Assembly: GCA_008638375.1 (NCBI GenBank)
Contig: CM018043.1
Location: 35,419,981-35,483,980, forward strand
DNA length: 64,000 bases
Source: Nyssa sinensis
Taxonomy: Eukaryota; Streptophyta; Magnoliopsida; Cornales; Nyssaceae
Reading direction: 5' to 3'
Positions 23,328 to 34,381 of this stretch are shown piece after piece. The position numbers and the translations under genes were made by a program. A model generated the notes under the pieces. That model was given only the letters and a program-made list of their open reading frames with translations, ran no database searches and had not been told where the DNA came from. Numbering within the stretch: the stretch's first letter is position 1; each line of letters opens with the position of its first letter.

Positions 23328-24240
23328 ACCTAGGTAATTGGTGTAGCTATCTTGGAAAAGTCCTTGACGAACCTTCTGTAATAGCCAGCGAATCCCATGA
23401 AGCTGCGGACTTTTGTAACACTAGTCGGTCGAGATAAACTAATAATAGCTTCGACCTTTTGGGAATCCATTGAGATCCCCTCTTTCCTGATCACGTGTCC
23501 CAAAAATGAAATGCTAGGGAGCCAAAATTCACACTTCTTCAGCTTAGCATACATTTTCTGCTCCTGTAGCTTTTGTAGAACTTTCCTCAGGTGAACTTTG
23601 TGTTCCTCCTGGTTCTTAGAGTAAACCAAGATATCATCGATGAACATAATCACAAAACCATCTAAGTATGGCTTGAAAACCCTATTCATTAAGTCTATGA
23701 ATGCAGCTAGGGCATTTGTCACCCCAAAAGGTATCACAAGGAACTAGTAGTGTCCATATCAGGTTCTGAACGTCAGTTTTCTCTATATCAACAGGATTGA
23801 CTTTCAACTAATGGTACCCTAACCTCATGTCGATCTTTGAGAATACTTGTGCCTCTTTTAACTGATCAAACAAATCATCCACCCTTGGTAGAGGGTATTT
23901 GTTCTTGATGGTGACTTTGTTCAAGTCACGATAGTCAATACATAATCGCATAGTCCCTATCTTTCTTTTTAACAAACAATACTAGGGCACCCCATGGCGA
24001 AGAACTAGGGCCGTATAAAACCCTTGTCTAGCAGTTCTTGTCCACCTTTGGTAGAGGATATCTATTCTTGATGGTGACTTTGTTCAACTCATAATAGTCA
24101 ATACATAGTCACATAGTCCCATCTTTCTTCTTGACAAACAATACTGGGGCACCCCATGGCGAAGAACTAGGTCGTATAAAACCCTTGCCTAGCAATTCTT
24201 GTAGCTTGTAATTTAAATTCTTTTAGCTCTACTAGTGCCA
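23328..24240 (-). pseudogene. Tekay-like gypsy reverse transcriptase remnant
   Basis: Minus strand. 23330-23737 encodes [12 protein letters not shown] (the catalytic D-D motif), [11 protein letters not shown] and [23 protein letters not shown], the palm and thumb of a chromovirus-type RT. Upstream pieces (23740-24240) encode a [14 protein letters not shown] motif and the CIDYRELN region, but with frameshifts. The copy is cut at 23328 by LTR F, so RNase H and integrase are missing. A 163-bp block of the RT is duplicated in tandem (see the next entry). Confidence 0.8.
23879..24202 (-). repeat. Tandem duplication inside the RT domain
   Basis: 23879-24041 and 24042-24202 are two copies of the same RT-coding block, both starting 'ccacc(c/t)ttggtagag' and ending 'agca(g/a)ttcttgt'. 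They differ at scattered positions and by small indels, so the duplication is not very recent or the block was gene-converted. It destroys the RT frame. Confidence 0.8.
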
Positions 24241-25130
24241 TTTGGTACCGAATTTTAGATATGGGTGAAGTACCCGGTAGTAGATTAATATTGAACTCAA
24301 TTTCTGTATCGATAGGCATTCCCGACATATCCTACAGAAATACCTCAGAGAATTCTCTGGCAATAGGGATCTGATCTAATGTGGGCTGTTATAAGCGAGT
24401 GTCCAGGACGCTACACAAGAAACCATGACATCCCTTGCAAAGCAGACGTCTAGCTTGGATAAAAGAGACGAAATAGGGTGGAGAAGTTATTCCCGTCCCT
24501 TCGAACTTGATGCTCGGCCATCCTGGGTTTTGTATAAGGACTCTTTTGGCCACACAGTCTATGGTAGCATGATTTGCTACCAACCAGTCCATGCCGAGGA
24601 TTACATCATACCCACAAATTTCTAAGGGTATCAGATCGGCTAATAACTGTGTGCCCATGATCTGTATCTCACACGCTCTATGTATAACATTCCCCAATAA
24701 TGACTCTCCCGACAGTATAGAGACAGTTAATAAATAGCCTAGGGGTTCAGTTTCTAAGTCTAGCTTAGCAAAAAATGTGAAGGATATAAATGAATGTGTA
24801 GAGCCAATATCAAATAGAATATGCGCAGGTTGTGAATAGACTAGAAGGGTACCTACGACTACTGATGTAGTAGCTTGAACATCTCCTAGTGTAATCGAGA
24901 AAACCCTTCATGCGCATTGCTGCTCGTTCCCTGGCCTATTATTGCGGGTCTGGGATCTGGTCACAAGGGCTGATGGGGTAGGTGCAGGTGTTGGTCATGG
25001 ATCTGTTACTCTAGGGGCAGTCTCTTGCGAAATGCCCAATCTGATGCAAAAGTAGCAAGAATTGGTGTTTTGAGGCATTACCCTTTGTGGACTTTCAGGC
25101 AAGTGGGGCATTTAGTTGTGCCCCCATCGT
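24241..25130 (-). pseudogene. Tekay-like gypsy protease and zinc-knuckle remnant
   Basis: 24389-24697 encodes a stretch with PLEICGYDVILGMDWLVANH, the conserved block that follows the aspartic protease in chromovirus polyproteins. The gag zinc knuckle near 25020-25060 is present in DNA but needs a frame change between its CYFC and RDCP halves, so it is broken by an indel. Premature stops occur between these pieces. Confidence 0.7.
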
Positions 25131-25941
25131 CGTAATTGGCCTTTTTCTAACTGGGCCCTGTGTTTCGTGATCTAGCTCCAGGCTTGGAAAATGAGGGTCC
25201 TTGCTTTTTGTCCTAATTGCCTCCTAGCCTTTGGGTCACCCTTCTTTTGTCCAATTCTTCCCCGCCCTGCTCTATGATCTTTGTAGTTACCACTACTTCA
25301 TTGTATGTGGTCAACTGTTGGGGCCTGATTAAGTCCTTAATGGCCCATCTCAGCCCGCCTTCAAACTTCTGGGCTCTCATGTTCTCTGTATTGATGACAT
25401 TTGGGGCAAATCTAGCCAGTTCAATAAACTTAGCCTCATATTCCTCCATTGTCATGCCGCCTTGTTGTAAGATTAAGAACTCAATGACCTTCCAATCTTT
25501 TGCTTCCTAAAGGAAGTACTTCTCGTTGAAGATCTTGGTAAATTGTTGCTAGTCTATGTTAAGTTCCCTGGCCTCTTCTAGTAGCCACCACTTGTGAGCA
25601 GCTCCTCTGAACATAAATGTGGTGTAAGCCAGCTTCTGTACCTCCGTACATATCAGGATACGGAAGATCTTGTTCATTTCTAACAGCTATTCCTCGACTG
25701 TTGTGGAGCCTTTTAGTGCCGTAAAAAATCGATGGCTTCATCTCCTGAAATCACTTGTGTGGGTATGTTTGATTTTTTTTCATTCCCTTGTCGGCCTCCC
25801 AGGTTGGTAGGACGCTCTTGTCAGTGCTGGTTCACTGGTACTAGCCTGATTTCTGGGTCGAGCCTCGATGACCCTTTCCATAAGGTGCTCCAATCTGTCT
25901 AATCGTTCCATCGCTATTGGAGTACTTCTGGTGTTAACCAT
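25131..25941 (-). pseudogene. Tekay-like gypsy gag remnant
   Basis: Starts at an ATG at 25941 (MVNTRSTPIAMERLDRLEHL), about 200 bases inside LTR G. It continues through 25559-25741 (AAHKWWLLEEARELN in another frame) to 25213-25455 with EEYEAKFIELARFAPNV and RAQKFEGGLRWAIKDLI, typical of the retrotransposon gag capsid domain. Several stops and frameshifts show that it is dead. A small tandem repeat 'gtcagcatttaagtaagagtctaac' lies just upstream at about 25962-26027. Confidence 0.75.
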
Positions 25942-26119
25942 TCATTGCAAAAGATGAATGGTCAGCATCTAAGTAAGAGTCTAACCACTATAACATAATA
26001 GTCAGCATTTAAGTAAGAGTCTAACATAGTGGTTAGGCATTTATCTATTGACTGACCTTTAGACTTGATAGTCTTAGTACTCTAGTCCTAATCTCCCATG
26101 AACCACTAGAACCTAGGGC

Positions 26120-26135
26120 TCTACTATGATACCAA
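26120..26135 (-). promoter_or_regulatory. Primer-binding site of the Tekay-like element
   Basis: On the minus strand TTGGTATCATAGTAGAGCC resembles the initiator-Met primer site TGGTATCAGAGCC with a small insertion. It lies a few bases from the sense end of LTR G and upstream of gag. Confidence 0.5.
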
Positions 26136-26139
26136 GGCT

Positions 26140-27085
26140 TGTCACGACCCGAAACCCACCCTCTACAGATTTGGGATCGCGAGGCCGAGCCTCGGGTCGT
26201 CCCTAACATTTTCTTTTAACTGGATCAGTGATAATAATGTGTAGTTAAATATTTAAACAGCGGAAGTCATAATAAGGTTTTACAGATAAAAAAAAAAAAA
26301 AACAAAATATACATCACCCCCAAGGCGTGGACACACGGGAGAGCTAAGACAGTACTATTACATTTTATAAAAAAATGTCCACTATTGCTTGCAGGCTTCT
26401 ATTGTCTGCTTGCGACGTCCTTGCTTGAAATAAATGTATAAATCTGAAATGAGCTAACTTAGCCCAGTAAGTAAATTCCCTTTGCTCTACCATGGGTCAG
26501 GGTCAGTATAGAAAAGAGCATAATCCAAGACAAGCAAGGATATGATAACATGATAGCTAGTCAAGAAATAGAATGTCACAATAGCCAATCACTAAAAATG
26601 TGAATTAATAGAAATGACCCTTAAGTCAAAGGCACATCTCATAACGGTAAGAATAAGTGAATATCAAATGATACAAGGTACACGAGATCATCAATAGGGA
26701 TCTGGCCCAAACAATAGTCATACTGTCACAATCATAAGATAACCAATCATAAGCCAATGAATAAGCTTGCAAAACATATGATCATTCATAGGAAAAATAT
26801 GATCATCCTATGAGTTCAATAAGAGATATGATATCAAACATAATTGATGCATAGTATTTTTAGGGCCCGGCATGCCCTCAATCTTTTAGGGCCCAGCATA
26901 CCCTCAGTCTTTTGCGTATATTATGCCATATGTCCTTCATGGACTTTGACCCGTAGGTCTAGTAATAGCATCAGAAGGATGCTGTGAGTAAGCACAACTC
27001 CGGGTACTCATAATATATCATGATCATCATAATTCCACGAAGAGTGTACATATATGTGGAATATTAATTTTTTTAGCAGTAAGAA
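26140..27085 (-). mobile_element. Giant gypsy LTR G, sense-end part (5' LTR of the Tekay-like element)
   Basis: Begins TGTCACGACCCGAAACCCACC on the plus strand, next to the primer-binding site. It has the subfamily-2 tail (complement of 'ggaatttacttactgggctaagttagctca'). It is interrupted at 27085 by solo LTR H and resumes at 31590. Confidence 0.85.
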
Positions 27086-28354
27086 TGTCACGACCCGAAA
27101 TCCGCCTCGCGCAGATCCCGAATTGCAATCGCCGCCTGCAGACCTGGGGGTCTGAGGCAAGGCTCACGTAAGGGGCAGTATCGAATAGATGTGCGACATG
27201 TGGTTTGCGAAAGTGTGAAAAACTTTTTCTTTTCTTTTCTCATTTTAAAATTTGCACATCCGTCTAGTACTGCCGCTCTTTACATTACGGTATACATGAT
27301 CATACATTCAGAGCATAACTAAAAACTTAAAGACTTTATAACATTACATGTCCATTGCCCTGAGAGGCTTAATACACATTCTTAAACTGTCCATTAATAC
27401 AAAATGTACTATTAGAGTTCATAGGGTTTCCCAAAAGAAACTACTTAAACATATCTTCCCAAACGGCCTGACTCATCATCATCAACATCAAAATCAGATC
27501 TGCCGTGAATCACCTGAAAGGGGGACGGATAAAAATCCGGGTAAGCTAATCTAAGCTTGTGAGTAATTCTTGCATTCGTCATGGGGTTTTCAATTGGTAG
27601 TGGTTTTAGTACATGAGAGTTTATAAAATACTCACTACCAATTGCTCGTACGTTTAGAACACAAAGTATATGCATTCTTAAAACAGATAGCTTTGAAACA
27701 TTTAAAGTATTCAAGCTAAACATACATTTCTTCAAGTAGAGTATATGCACTTCAAAAGCATATAAACATGCATGGTAAAAATGGGGGTGAAAACCTACTT
27801 CTATTTTCAAAAGCGTTTGTCATCTTTTCTCTTTAATTAGATGGAATCTGTTTCGAACCAGACTCCCGTTTTACTGCAATGCTACAATGGAGATATCTCA
27901 TTTTCCAAGGGGATTAGATCCTACTACCGGGCATTTCTTCGTGTCATAGTTGAATCCCAAAGGATTTCAACGTCGCATGTGGTACTTAAGTACCATTTAT
28001 CTTATAAAACATTTATCACATGGCTTCTTCAATAGATACTTTTCATGAGTATTTAAAACATGAAATATATAACTTCTGCAATAGGACTTCAAATGCTTGG
28101 AATAATCAAATTCAGAATATTTAAGGAAATTTGTATTTTTACTCAGACACACTCAATATTTCTAAGAAAGGAACTGTATAAAAACATTTACGGAGCATGT
28201 CATAACAGAATATTTTAAAATAGCAATCATATAAAGACTGAATTTGATATTCAAATGCTTCACACTAACTTGAACTTAAAAACTTCTTCAAATATATGGA
28301 GTTAAATCTCCACTTCAAATGTAGGGTTACTCACCTTATACGTCTAGGTTGGCG

Positions 28355-28780
28355 CTACTGAGGTGCCTTCCCTTTGCCCTTCCCTTTTCTCAACCTAAAA
28401 TAGTTTAGAGGAATCTCATAAACTTCATATACATTCAAATCAACTTGTTGTTTAAATCTATCCTTGGACTGTGTAAGCCTAACTAAAAAAAATCAGCCGA
28501 ATTATAATTGTACCACATATGTACTTTCTTTACGTACTTTAATGGTAAATAAATATTACCTCCGAAGCCATTCACTCAAGGTTTCGGTGTTTTCTTGTTC
28601 CTTAATTTTTGCTTCAGCAAGTTGTGCCTTCGTTAGGGTTTTATACAAGAATGGCCTAACTGAAATGATTTCGGTTGACCTAGCAATCCTTATTTTCCTG
28701 GCAATCACTTTTTGTTGCCACAGTAAGTCTTCCATGAACTCCTGTTGCTTTTTATCCGTTGCTCTATGAGCTTTGGTCAT
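28355..28780 (-). CDS. LTR-encoded small conserved protein, copy H (two exons)
   Basis: Same unrecognised family as in LTRs A and E. The exon is 28560-28834, after the acceptor attgtgttttag and before the donor GGAG|GTAATATTT. The upstream ATG used by A and E is changed here, so translation would begin at the inner ATG (28780), giving 74 residues before the donor. Motifs are DKKQQEFMEDLLWQQ, RPFLYKTLTKAQLAEAK and ENTETLSEWLRR. Splicing to 28335-28394 keeps the frame and adds about 12 residues including GKGKGKAP, ending at a TAG at 28355-28357. Identity with copy A is 50 of 74 residues with no gap or stop; most differences are conservative (I/V, I/L, D/N, K/R). Confidence 0.6.
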
Positions 28781-29409
28781 AATTGTGAACTCCTTCTGTT
28801 TCTTATCAATTATAGTCTACTTGTATATTTTAGCCTAAAACACAATTTAGCGTGTTAGAGAAATCAATTTCATTTTTAAAATTATACTCTTCTGGTAGCT
28901 CCATTAATCTTTAATTTAAATTTATTTACCTTTTATGTTCACGTGTCATGTCTTTACGTATCCTATTTTCACGTACGAGCCTTAGTTTAGTACTTCGGCA
29001 AGTGTTTTAGTTCATAGCCTCCTGACTGATGCAATTCATCAAATTTTATGTCTCTTTATTTTAGACATCTCTTTTGGTTGAATAAACTCTACCATTGAGT
29101 TCGAAACGTCGAAGAAAGTCAATTTAGGCTTTCGCAGAACTCCGTTTGGGTTTGGTCGCAGTAGGGGTATTTTGGTCATTTTAGCATTTTTATGGGTCTT
29201 TAATTTTTTGGGACCTCGTCTTGTGACGTGGACCTCACCATTGGACTCAGGAGGTCTGAGATAGTAAGAATACACTAATAACTTGTTAATTTTGGACAAC
29301 GGGTATTTTTGACATTATTTATTTTTAATTAATTAATTAATTTAAATTAATTTCATCAAGTATTACATATATATATATTTTCGTTGCAAAAAGGGTTGGA
29401 TGAAATGGG

Positions 29410-29612
29410 TGGCACGCTGGCCAGGGCGTCACCTCCCCTCTAATAGATATTGCGTTCGAGTCTCTATAGGTGCGTATGCACCTTTTTATTTTCGGGTTTT
29501 ATTAAATATAATATATATATATATATAGTTTGTCACATATGTCTCACACGCGTGTGCATGGCCGAGTGGAAAGGGAGGGGGTTTAGGCTCGTGGGGTCAG
29601 GGGTTCGAACCC
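29410..29612 (+). repeat. Two tRNA-like A/B-box modules in LTR H (antisense to the LTR)
   Basis: The first has TGGCACGCTGG (29410-29420) and GCGTTCGAGTC (29452-29462). The second has TGGCCGAGTGG (29559-29569) and GGTTCGAACCC (29602-29612), both matching the pol III A- and B-box consensus closely. The cloverleaf acceptor stem and anticodon arm cannot be closed, so these are tRNA-derived SINE heads rather than tRNA genes. Confidence 0.55.
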
Positions 29613-30796
29613 CAGGGCTTACGCCCTTTCATATTTTTCCATATTTTCTTAAACCAAACGGCGGACAAGGGTATTAAACGGGTATAGGCCATCTAAACCG
29701 CGTGCAGGATATTAAATTGGGTTATAAACGTGTAACCAAACAGGTTGGGCTAGGGTTTTATAAACCCTTATGTCAAAAAGCTACCGTTTCATTAATGCAG
29801 TGGCAATGCCGCAGGCCCCCACGTGTCTGAGTCAACTCATTGGGCCTTTCAACACTAGTTGACTCACTGTCTTCTTCCCCATTCGACCACCCATGGTTGC
29901 CCTAGTTATAGTTTTGCTTCTTCTCCAATTTCGTGAAGTTTGGCTCGATGGAACCCGACTGTTTTTACCTTAAATCATTTCAAGAACACTAAGGACCCTT
30001 TTGGCATTCGTTTGAGGGATTAAACTGGCCTTATTAGCCTGGTTAAAGGTTTGATAATCAAACCTGCACCTCGGTCGTACATGCTCATTTTTTAGCCAAA
30101 TCCCATGAGGTTTGCTCTGTCGTGATCCTTACATCATAGGGTTTCATTCCCCATTCACTAAAGTGGGTTTAACAGTGAGTTTGTGAGGTTGGTCTCCAAA
30201 CCCAAAACCTGCAACTCTAGATTTCTAGGGTTCATGTTGAGTTGTAAGGTCACGGTCAAGTGTTTTTAACACCCTTAGAGGTTCAGGTTTTCGTCTTGAT
30301 AAACCAAACATGGTTTGGTGGTGATGGATTCAGACCTGTTGTAAGCAAGGTCCTCCCATGGTTATTCCTTCTGGGTCTCATGTTTTAAACTGTTTTTAGG
30401 TTCCCATTTCATGCTTGAACAAGTTTAAACATATTATAAATATTATATATACAATATCAAGGCTTAAAACAGTTCATAGGTAGGAAAATTCTAGAGAGAG
30501 AAAAATAGTGAGTTTTGATGTTTTTTACCTCAAATGTGGTATCCCTCTCCTTCTCCTTTTGATTTTCTCCCTTCTTCTTCTCAGAACTCTCTCTCTCTCT
30601 CTGTGTATAACTGAATTCTCATGTGGGTGTGTGTATATAATATGCATATATGTATATAGGTGTACACTTGATCATCACATTTTTTGATTTCCCCTACCAA
30701 CTAGGTTAACTTGTGGCAGCATTTCTAATGAGTGTCCTTCATGTTACTGTTTGGGGCAGGCCATCAATTGGCTCTGTGTGTGTGTGTGTGGTGTTT

Positions 30797-30798
<2 letters not shown>

Positions 30799-30843
<45 letters not shown>
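30799..30843. repeat. (TA)n microsatellite in LTR H
   Basis: About 22 TA units, flanked by GT/CA repeats, upstream (in LTR sense) of the GA-rich leader. Similar AT/GT tracts occupy the same place in LTRs D, E, I and J. Confidence 0.9.
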
Positions 30844-30846
<3 letters not shown>

Positions 30847-31254
30847 CACTCACACACCAACACACTAAGATACACACACACCCTTCCCAATCCAACACAC
30901 ACACACACAGTTTCACTATTCTGCACACACTTTAGATATTTACACATATATTCATTTAATTTTCTTATATACATACATGTATGTTTACAATATACACACA
31001 TGCATACATACTTGGCCACATGTACATACACACAATACACCTTCAATGTGTGTATGTGTGTGTCATCATATTTAATTATAACTAACCAATAATTTCTTAT
31101 ATTAAATTAATTAATTATTTTAAAAATTAATTATTCTCTTAAGTGTAGTTTTTACACTAATTTTTCATAACCTCGTAATACGTGTCTAAATCTTATGCTC
31201 GTATGAAGGATCGGCGGTTAACGTGAAAACATATAATCACCACGGAACCAACAG

Positions 31255-31478
31255 GTTGGTGATTGCAATGAAAGTGATGTACAGTCGTCCTAGGTTTTCA
31301 AGACTTTTACGTTGGGGACTGCAATGAAAGTGATGTACAGTCGTCCTGGGTTTTCAAAACACTTGCGTTGTTGACTGCAATGAAAATGATGTACAGTCGT
31401 CTTGGGTTTTCAATACTCTTACGTTGGTGACTGCAACGAAAGTGATGTACAGTCGTCTTGGGTTTTCAAGACTTTTAC
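31255..31478 (-). repeat. 56-bp tandem repeat (4 units) near the start of LTR H
   Basis: The block 'gcaatgaaagtgatgtacag' recurs, with 'gtacagtcgtc' at 31279, 31335, 31391 and 31448 (spacing 56, 56, 57). It lies 100-330 bases inside the LTR start and is not evident in the other copies. Confidence 0.85.
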
Positions 31479-31589
31479 TAAAAGTCCTCGTGTTGGGATT
31501 GAAGCCGACCTCGTTGCTTAAGGTCTCAATCACTAATTTATAGTCCACGACTTAATGGTCCCTATTTCAGATCAGGGTGTTATAGAGAA

Positions 31590-33699
31590 CATAGTAATTT
31601 ACCTTTCAAGGCATGGTACAAAGTGTACAAGCAATTATGATCAAGATATAGCAGTCAAATTTTTAATAATTTCCACAAGATAAAACAAGCATCAAATTGT
31701 TGAATCAATAAGTATCAGGTATGTATAGGAGTACAAATTTGGCAGTATAAAGGAATAACATTGTGACATGGCTAGGAATTACCACATGTAAGAGTTCGGG
31801 TTTTACTTACCTTTAAAATAGTTTTTTTTCTTTCAATAAAAAAATTAGATCGCCCTTTCTTTCCATTTCAAAGTCCCTATTAATTAGAAAATATTTCTCA
31901 GTTTAATGTTACATATAGCCTAATTTTCTAGAGCTAGTCAATTTCATATGTCAACATTTTAAGTATCTTATTTGGTAAAACAGACTCCACAATTGAGTTC
32001 GGAACGTCGAATAAAGCCAATTTAGGCTTTTACCGACTTCAATTTGGCTTCAGGTACTACTAAGGGCAAAATGATAATTTTGTATTTTACGTGTCTTAAT
32101 TTTTTGGAATCTCGTCTCATAAAACGGACCCCTCATTGGATCCAAAATACCCAAAAATAATAAATTTACACTATCCTTTTAATTTATTTGGGTAATAGAT
32201 CATTTAATCACAATTAATTTAATTTAATTTATTAAATTAATTTCATCATTTAATTTTATATTATATATTTATTTCTGTAATATAGTTACACATGTGTCAC
32301 GGTGGCACAGTGGTCATGTGCTTAGGGTTCGAATCCTCACTTGCGTGGGGTCTCGGTGTCAAACTTGGGGAGTTGTGGCTCCCCTTTATTTTTCTTTTAT
32401 TTCTCATGCCAAATGGTGGATAGTAGGACAGAATAGGGATAGGATATCCCTGGTCTGAACAGGGGTATTAAATCAATTTCCTAACCTCGTGGCCAAACAC
32501 CGTATTTCAGTTAATTTTAAAAAAATAGAAACATCAAAACGACATCGTCCCACTAACCGGGTGTGCCACTGGTCGGGTTCCAACCCGAAACGGATCTGAC
32601 CCGAACCTGACCTAGTCTACTATTCATCGTCTTCCTCCCCTGACCTTCATTTTGTTGCGCTATTTTCAGGTTTCACCTTTCCTCTATTTCGTCACTTTTT
32701 AATACACCATTTTCTCTACTCCTTTTTCCTATGAATTCTTGAACGCCTTAGGACTGTTTCCTCGTTGGTTAAAGGGCTCGAAGTGGGCTTAAAAGCTTGA
32801 TTGAAGATTTGTTATCCCTATGGTTTTTAGGCTCATAAATGGTCATTTCTTGACCAAAATGGGTGGGGTCTATCTTGTTACTCTCGTCTCTTCATTAAGG
32901 TTCTAACCTCAATCACCAAATGAGGTTTGGTGTTCATTTCATGGTGTTAGGTTTTTTAAATCGTGGCTGCAACCTGAAAGGGGGCCTTCCTTTGGGCTTT
33001 TAGGTCGCGGCCTAGGGTTTTTAGAACCCTTGTGAGATTTAGTTTAGGTCTCAAACAATGGATTTGAGGTTTGTGGTGGTCGGTTCATACCTGCCTTAAA
33101 GGTGGTCATCAATGGCATTTTTCCTGATTTTCACGACTTTGTAGGTCTTTTAGACCTTGTTTCTCTTCCTTAAGCTATTATCTATTAACTATAGAGTATA
33201 TATATACACTTCAGACATTTAAACTGAACTAAAACTTTGACGGTTCTAGAGAGAGGATCACCTTTTTTCTCTTGGTTTTCAACTATAGTAGTTGCTCAGT
33301 TTCACCATTCCTTCCTTCCTTTCCTTCTTCTTCTTCTCTATCTTTTTCTTTCCTATGGCATGCAGTGCCCATGCATATATATAGGCAGCACACACACTGC
33401 CTTTCTTCTCTCTCTCCCTATGGTGGTTCTCACTCTCTCTCTGATATTTTCTTTTCTTTTCCTTTTTCCTTTTCTGTTCTTTTTTGTTTTACCTTATATA
33501 TCTATCATATATATATATATATATACACATACATATATACATACATGTTTATTTACATCCATCACACCATACGTGTATTATTTGAACACCCGGAGTTTTC
33601 AAAACTTAAAATAAACTATAAATTCAACATCGTAAAACGAACCCTAACGTTTCGGTATTACAAAAATTTGTTCGGTTTAATTTGGGTTGGGATATTACA
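31590..33699 (-). mobile_element. Giant gypsy LTR G, sense-start part
   Basis: Continuation of LTR G after the H insertion. The sense start is TGTAATATCCCAACCC at 33699. It carries an AG|GTGA donor near 33257 after a GA-rich leader, a tRNA-like module at 32303-32336, and 'gaacgtcgaataaagcc' repeat units. Without H, LTR G is about 3.06 kb. It interrupts the protease region of a Tat-like element at 33700. Confidence 0.85.
32303..32336 (+). repeat. tRNA-like A/B boxes in LTR G
   Basis: TGGCACAGTGG (32303-32313) fits the A-box consensus, and GGTTCGAATCC (32326-32336) is a perfect B box. The 23-base spacing is shorter than in a tRNA. The body continues with 'gggataggatatccc' and 'ccaaacaccg' motifs, as in LTRs D, J and L. 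Confidence 0.55.
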
Positions 33700-34381
33700 C
33701 CACATTTGGTTTCAAAGCTGTTGCTTGACATTCCCTAGACGTAGGTTGGAAACCTTTGATAATCACCACCTTTCCCTCTAAAACAAATTTCAAGCATTGA
33801 TGCATGGTAGATGTTACTGCATTGAGGTCATGGATCCAATGTCTTACGAGGATCAAATTGTATGGAGAAACAGCGTTAGTAATCAGGAGCTCACTCAAAA
33901 TAGATTTTTGATCTTGGGCCTCTCCGATTGTGATGGAAAGTTTAATGGTCCCGAGTGGAGAGCTGATATCATTGTTAAAACCCGCCATTATTACTGTAAT
34001 AGACCAGAGTTCCTTTGGATCTATCTTTATTTTTTGAAAGCAAAGAGTAAAAAGTACATTCGCCGAGCTCCCAGTATCAATGAGTACTCTTTTGATATAG
34101 AAGTTGATGATTTGAAAGGATATCACGGGCGAGTCATTGTGAGGGAAGTGTACCCCCACCAGGTCTAGATCTAAGAACTGGAGTGTGAGGGTTAATTTAT
34201 GTCTCTTCTCAAGTGCGTTGACATTGAGGACCTCAGGTTCCCGCCTGGCCTCATGGGCATACCTCTTTCGAGCCTTATTTGACATTCGATTCCTTTAGCT
34301 ATCTGCATGAAGGACATAGATGACGTGGTGTTGCGGTTCTACCCTACCCCTATCATTTGGTCCGTGGGTCTGGGACCTTGC
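33700..34381 (-). pseudogene. Tat-like gypsy gag/protease segment
   Basis: 33695-34285 on the minus strand encodes about 196 residues: DLDLVGVHFPHNDSPVI, then RVLIDTGSSANVLF with the aspartic protease DTG triad, then GFNNDISSPLGTIKL and a VTSTMHQCLKF block. This order and wording fit the Tat/Ogre-side gypsy protease (family knowledge). It is split by LTR G on the left and LTR E on the right. The frame is open in this piece, but the element as a whole is dismembered. Confidence 0.8.

Larger units (their letters stand above)
27086..31584 (-). mobile_element. Giant gypsy solo LTR H nested in LTR G
   Basis: The sense end is TGTCACGACCCGAAATCC at 27086; the sense start is TATAACACCCTGATC at 31584 (one base off TGTAACACCC), 4499 bp. 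The flanks aagaa (27081-27085) and gagaa (31585-31589) match at 4 of 5 positions. It contains a 56-bp tandem repeat near its start, an AT/GT microsatellite and CT/GA leader, an AG|GTAAAA donor near 30534, two tRNA-like modules, the small coding exon (28560-28834), a second exon (28335-28394) and the acceptor ccccctttcag before 27513. Confidence 0.85.

Noticed and set aside
29559..29612. Possible tRNA gene (perfect A and B boxes)
   Set aside because: No acceptor stem or anticodon arm can be formed, and similar modules recur in other LTRs; it is better read as a SINE-type head.
31255..31478. CRISPR-like regular repeats
   Set aside because: The units are contiguous tandem copies without unique spacers, in a plant nuclear retrotransposon LTR; the 28-bp array at 19815-19985 is rejected for the same reason.
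33237..33781. Overlapping plus-strand frames rich in Ser, Phe and Leu
   Set aside because: They are the antisense of the GA-rich leader of LTR G plus a microsatellite; low-complexity translation only.
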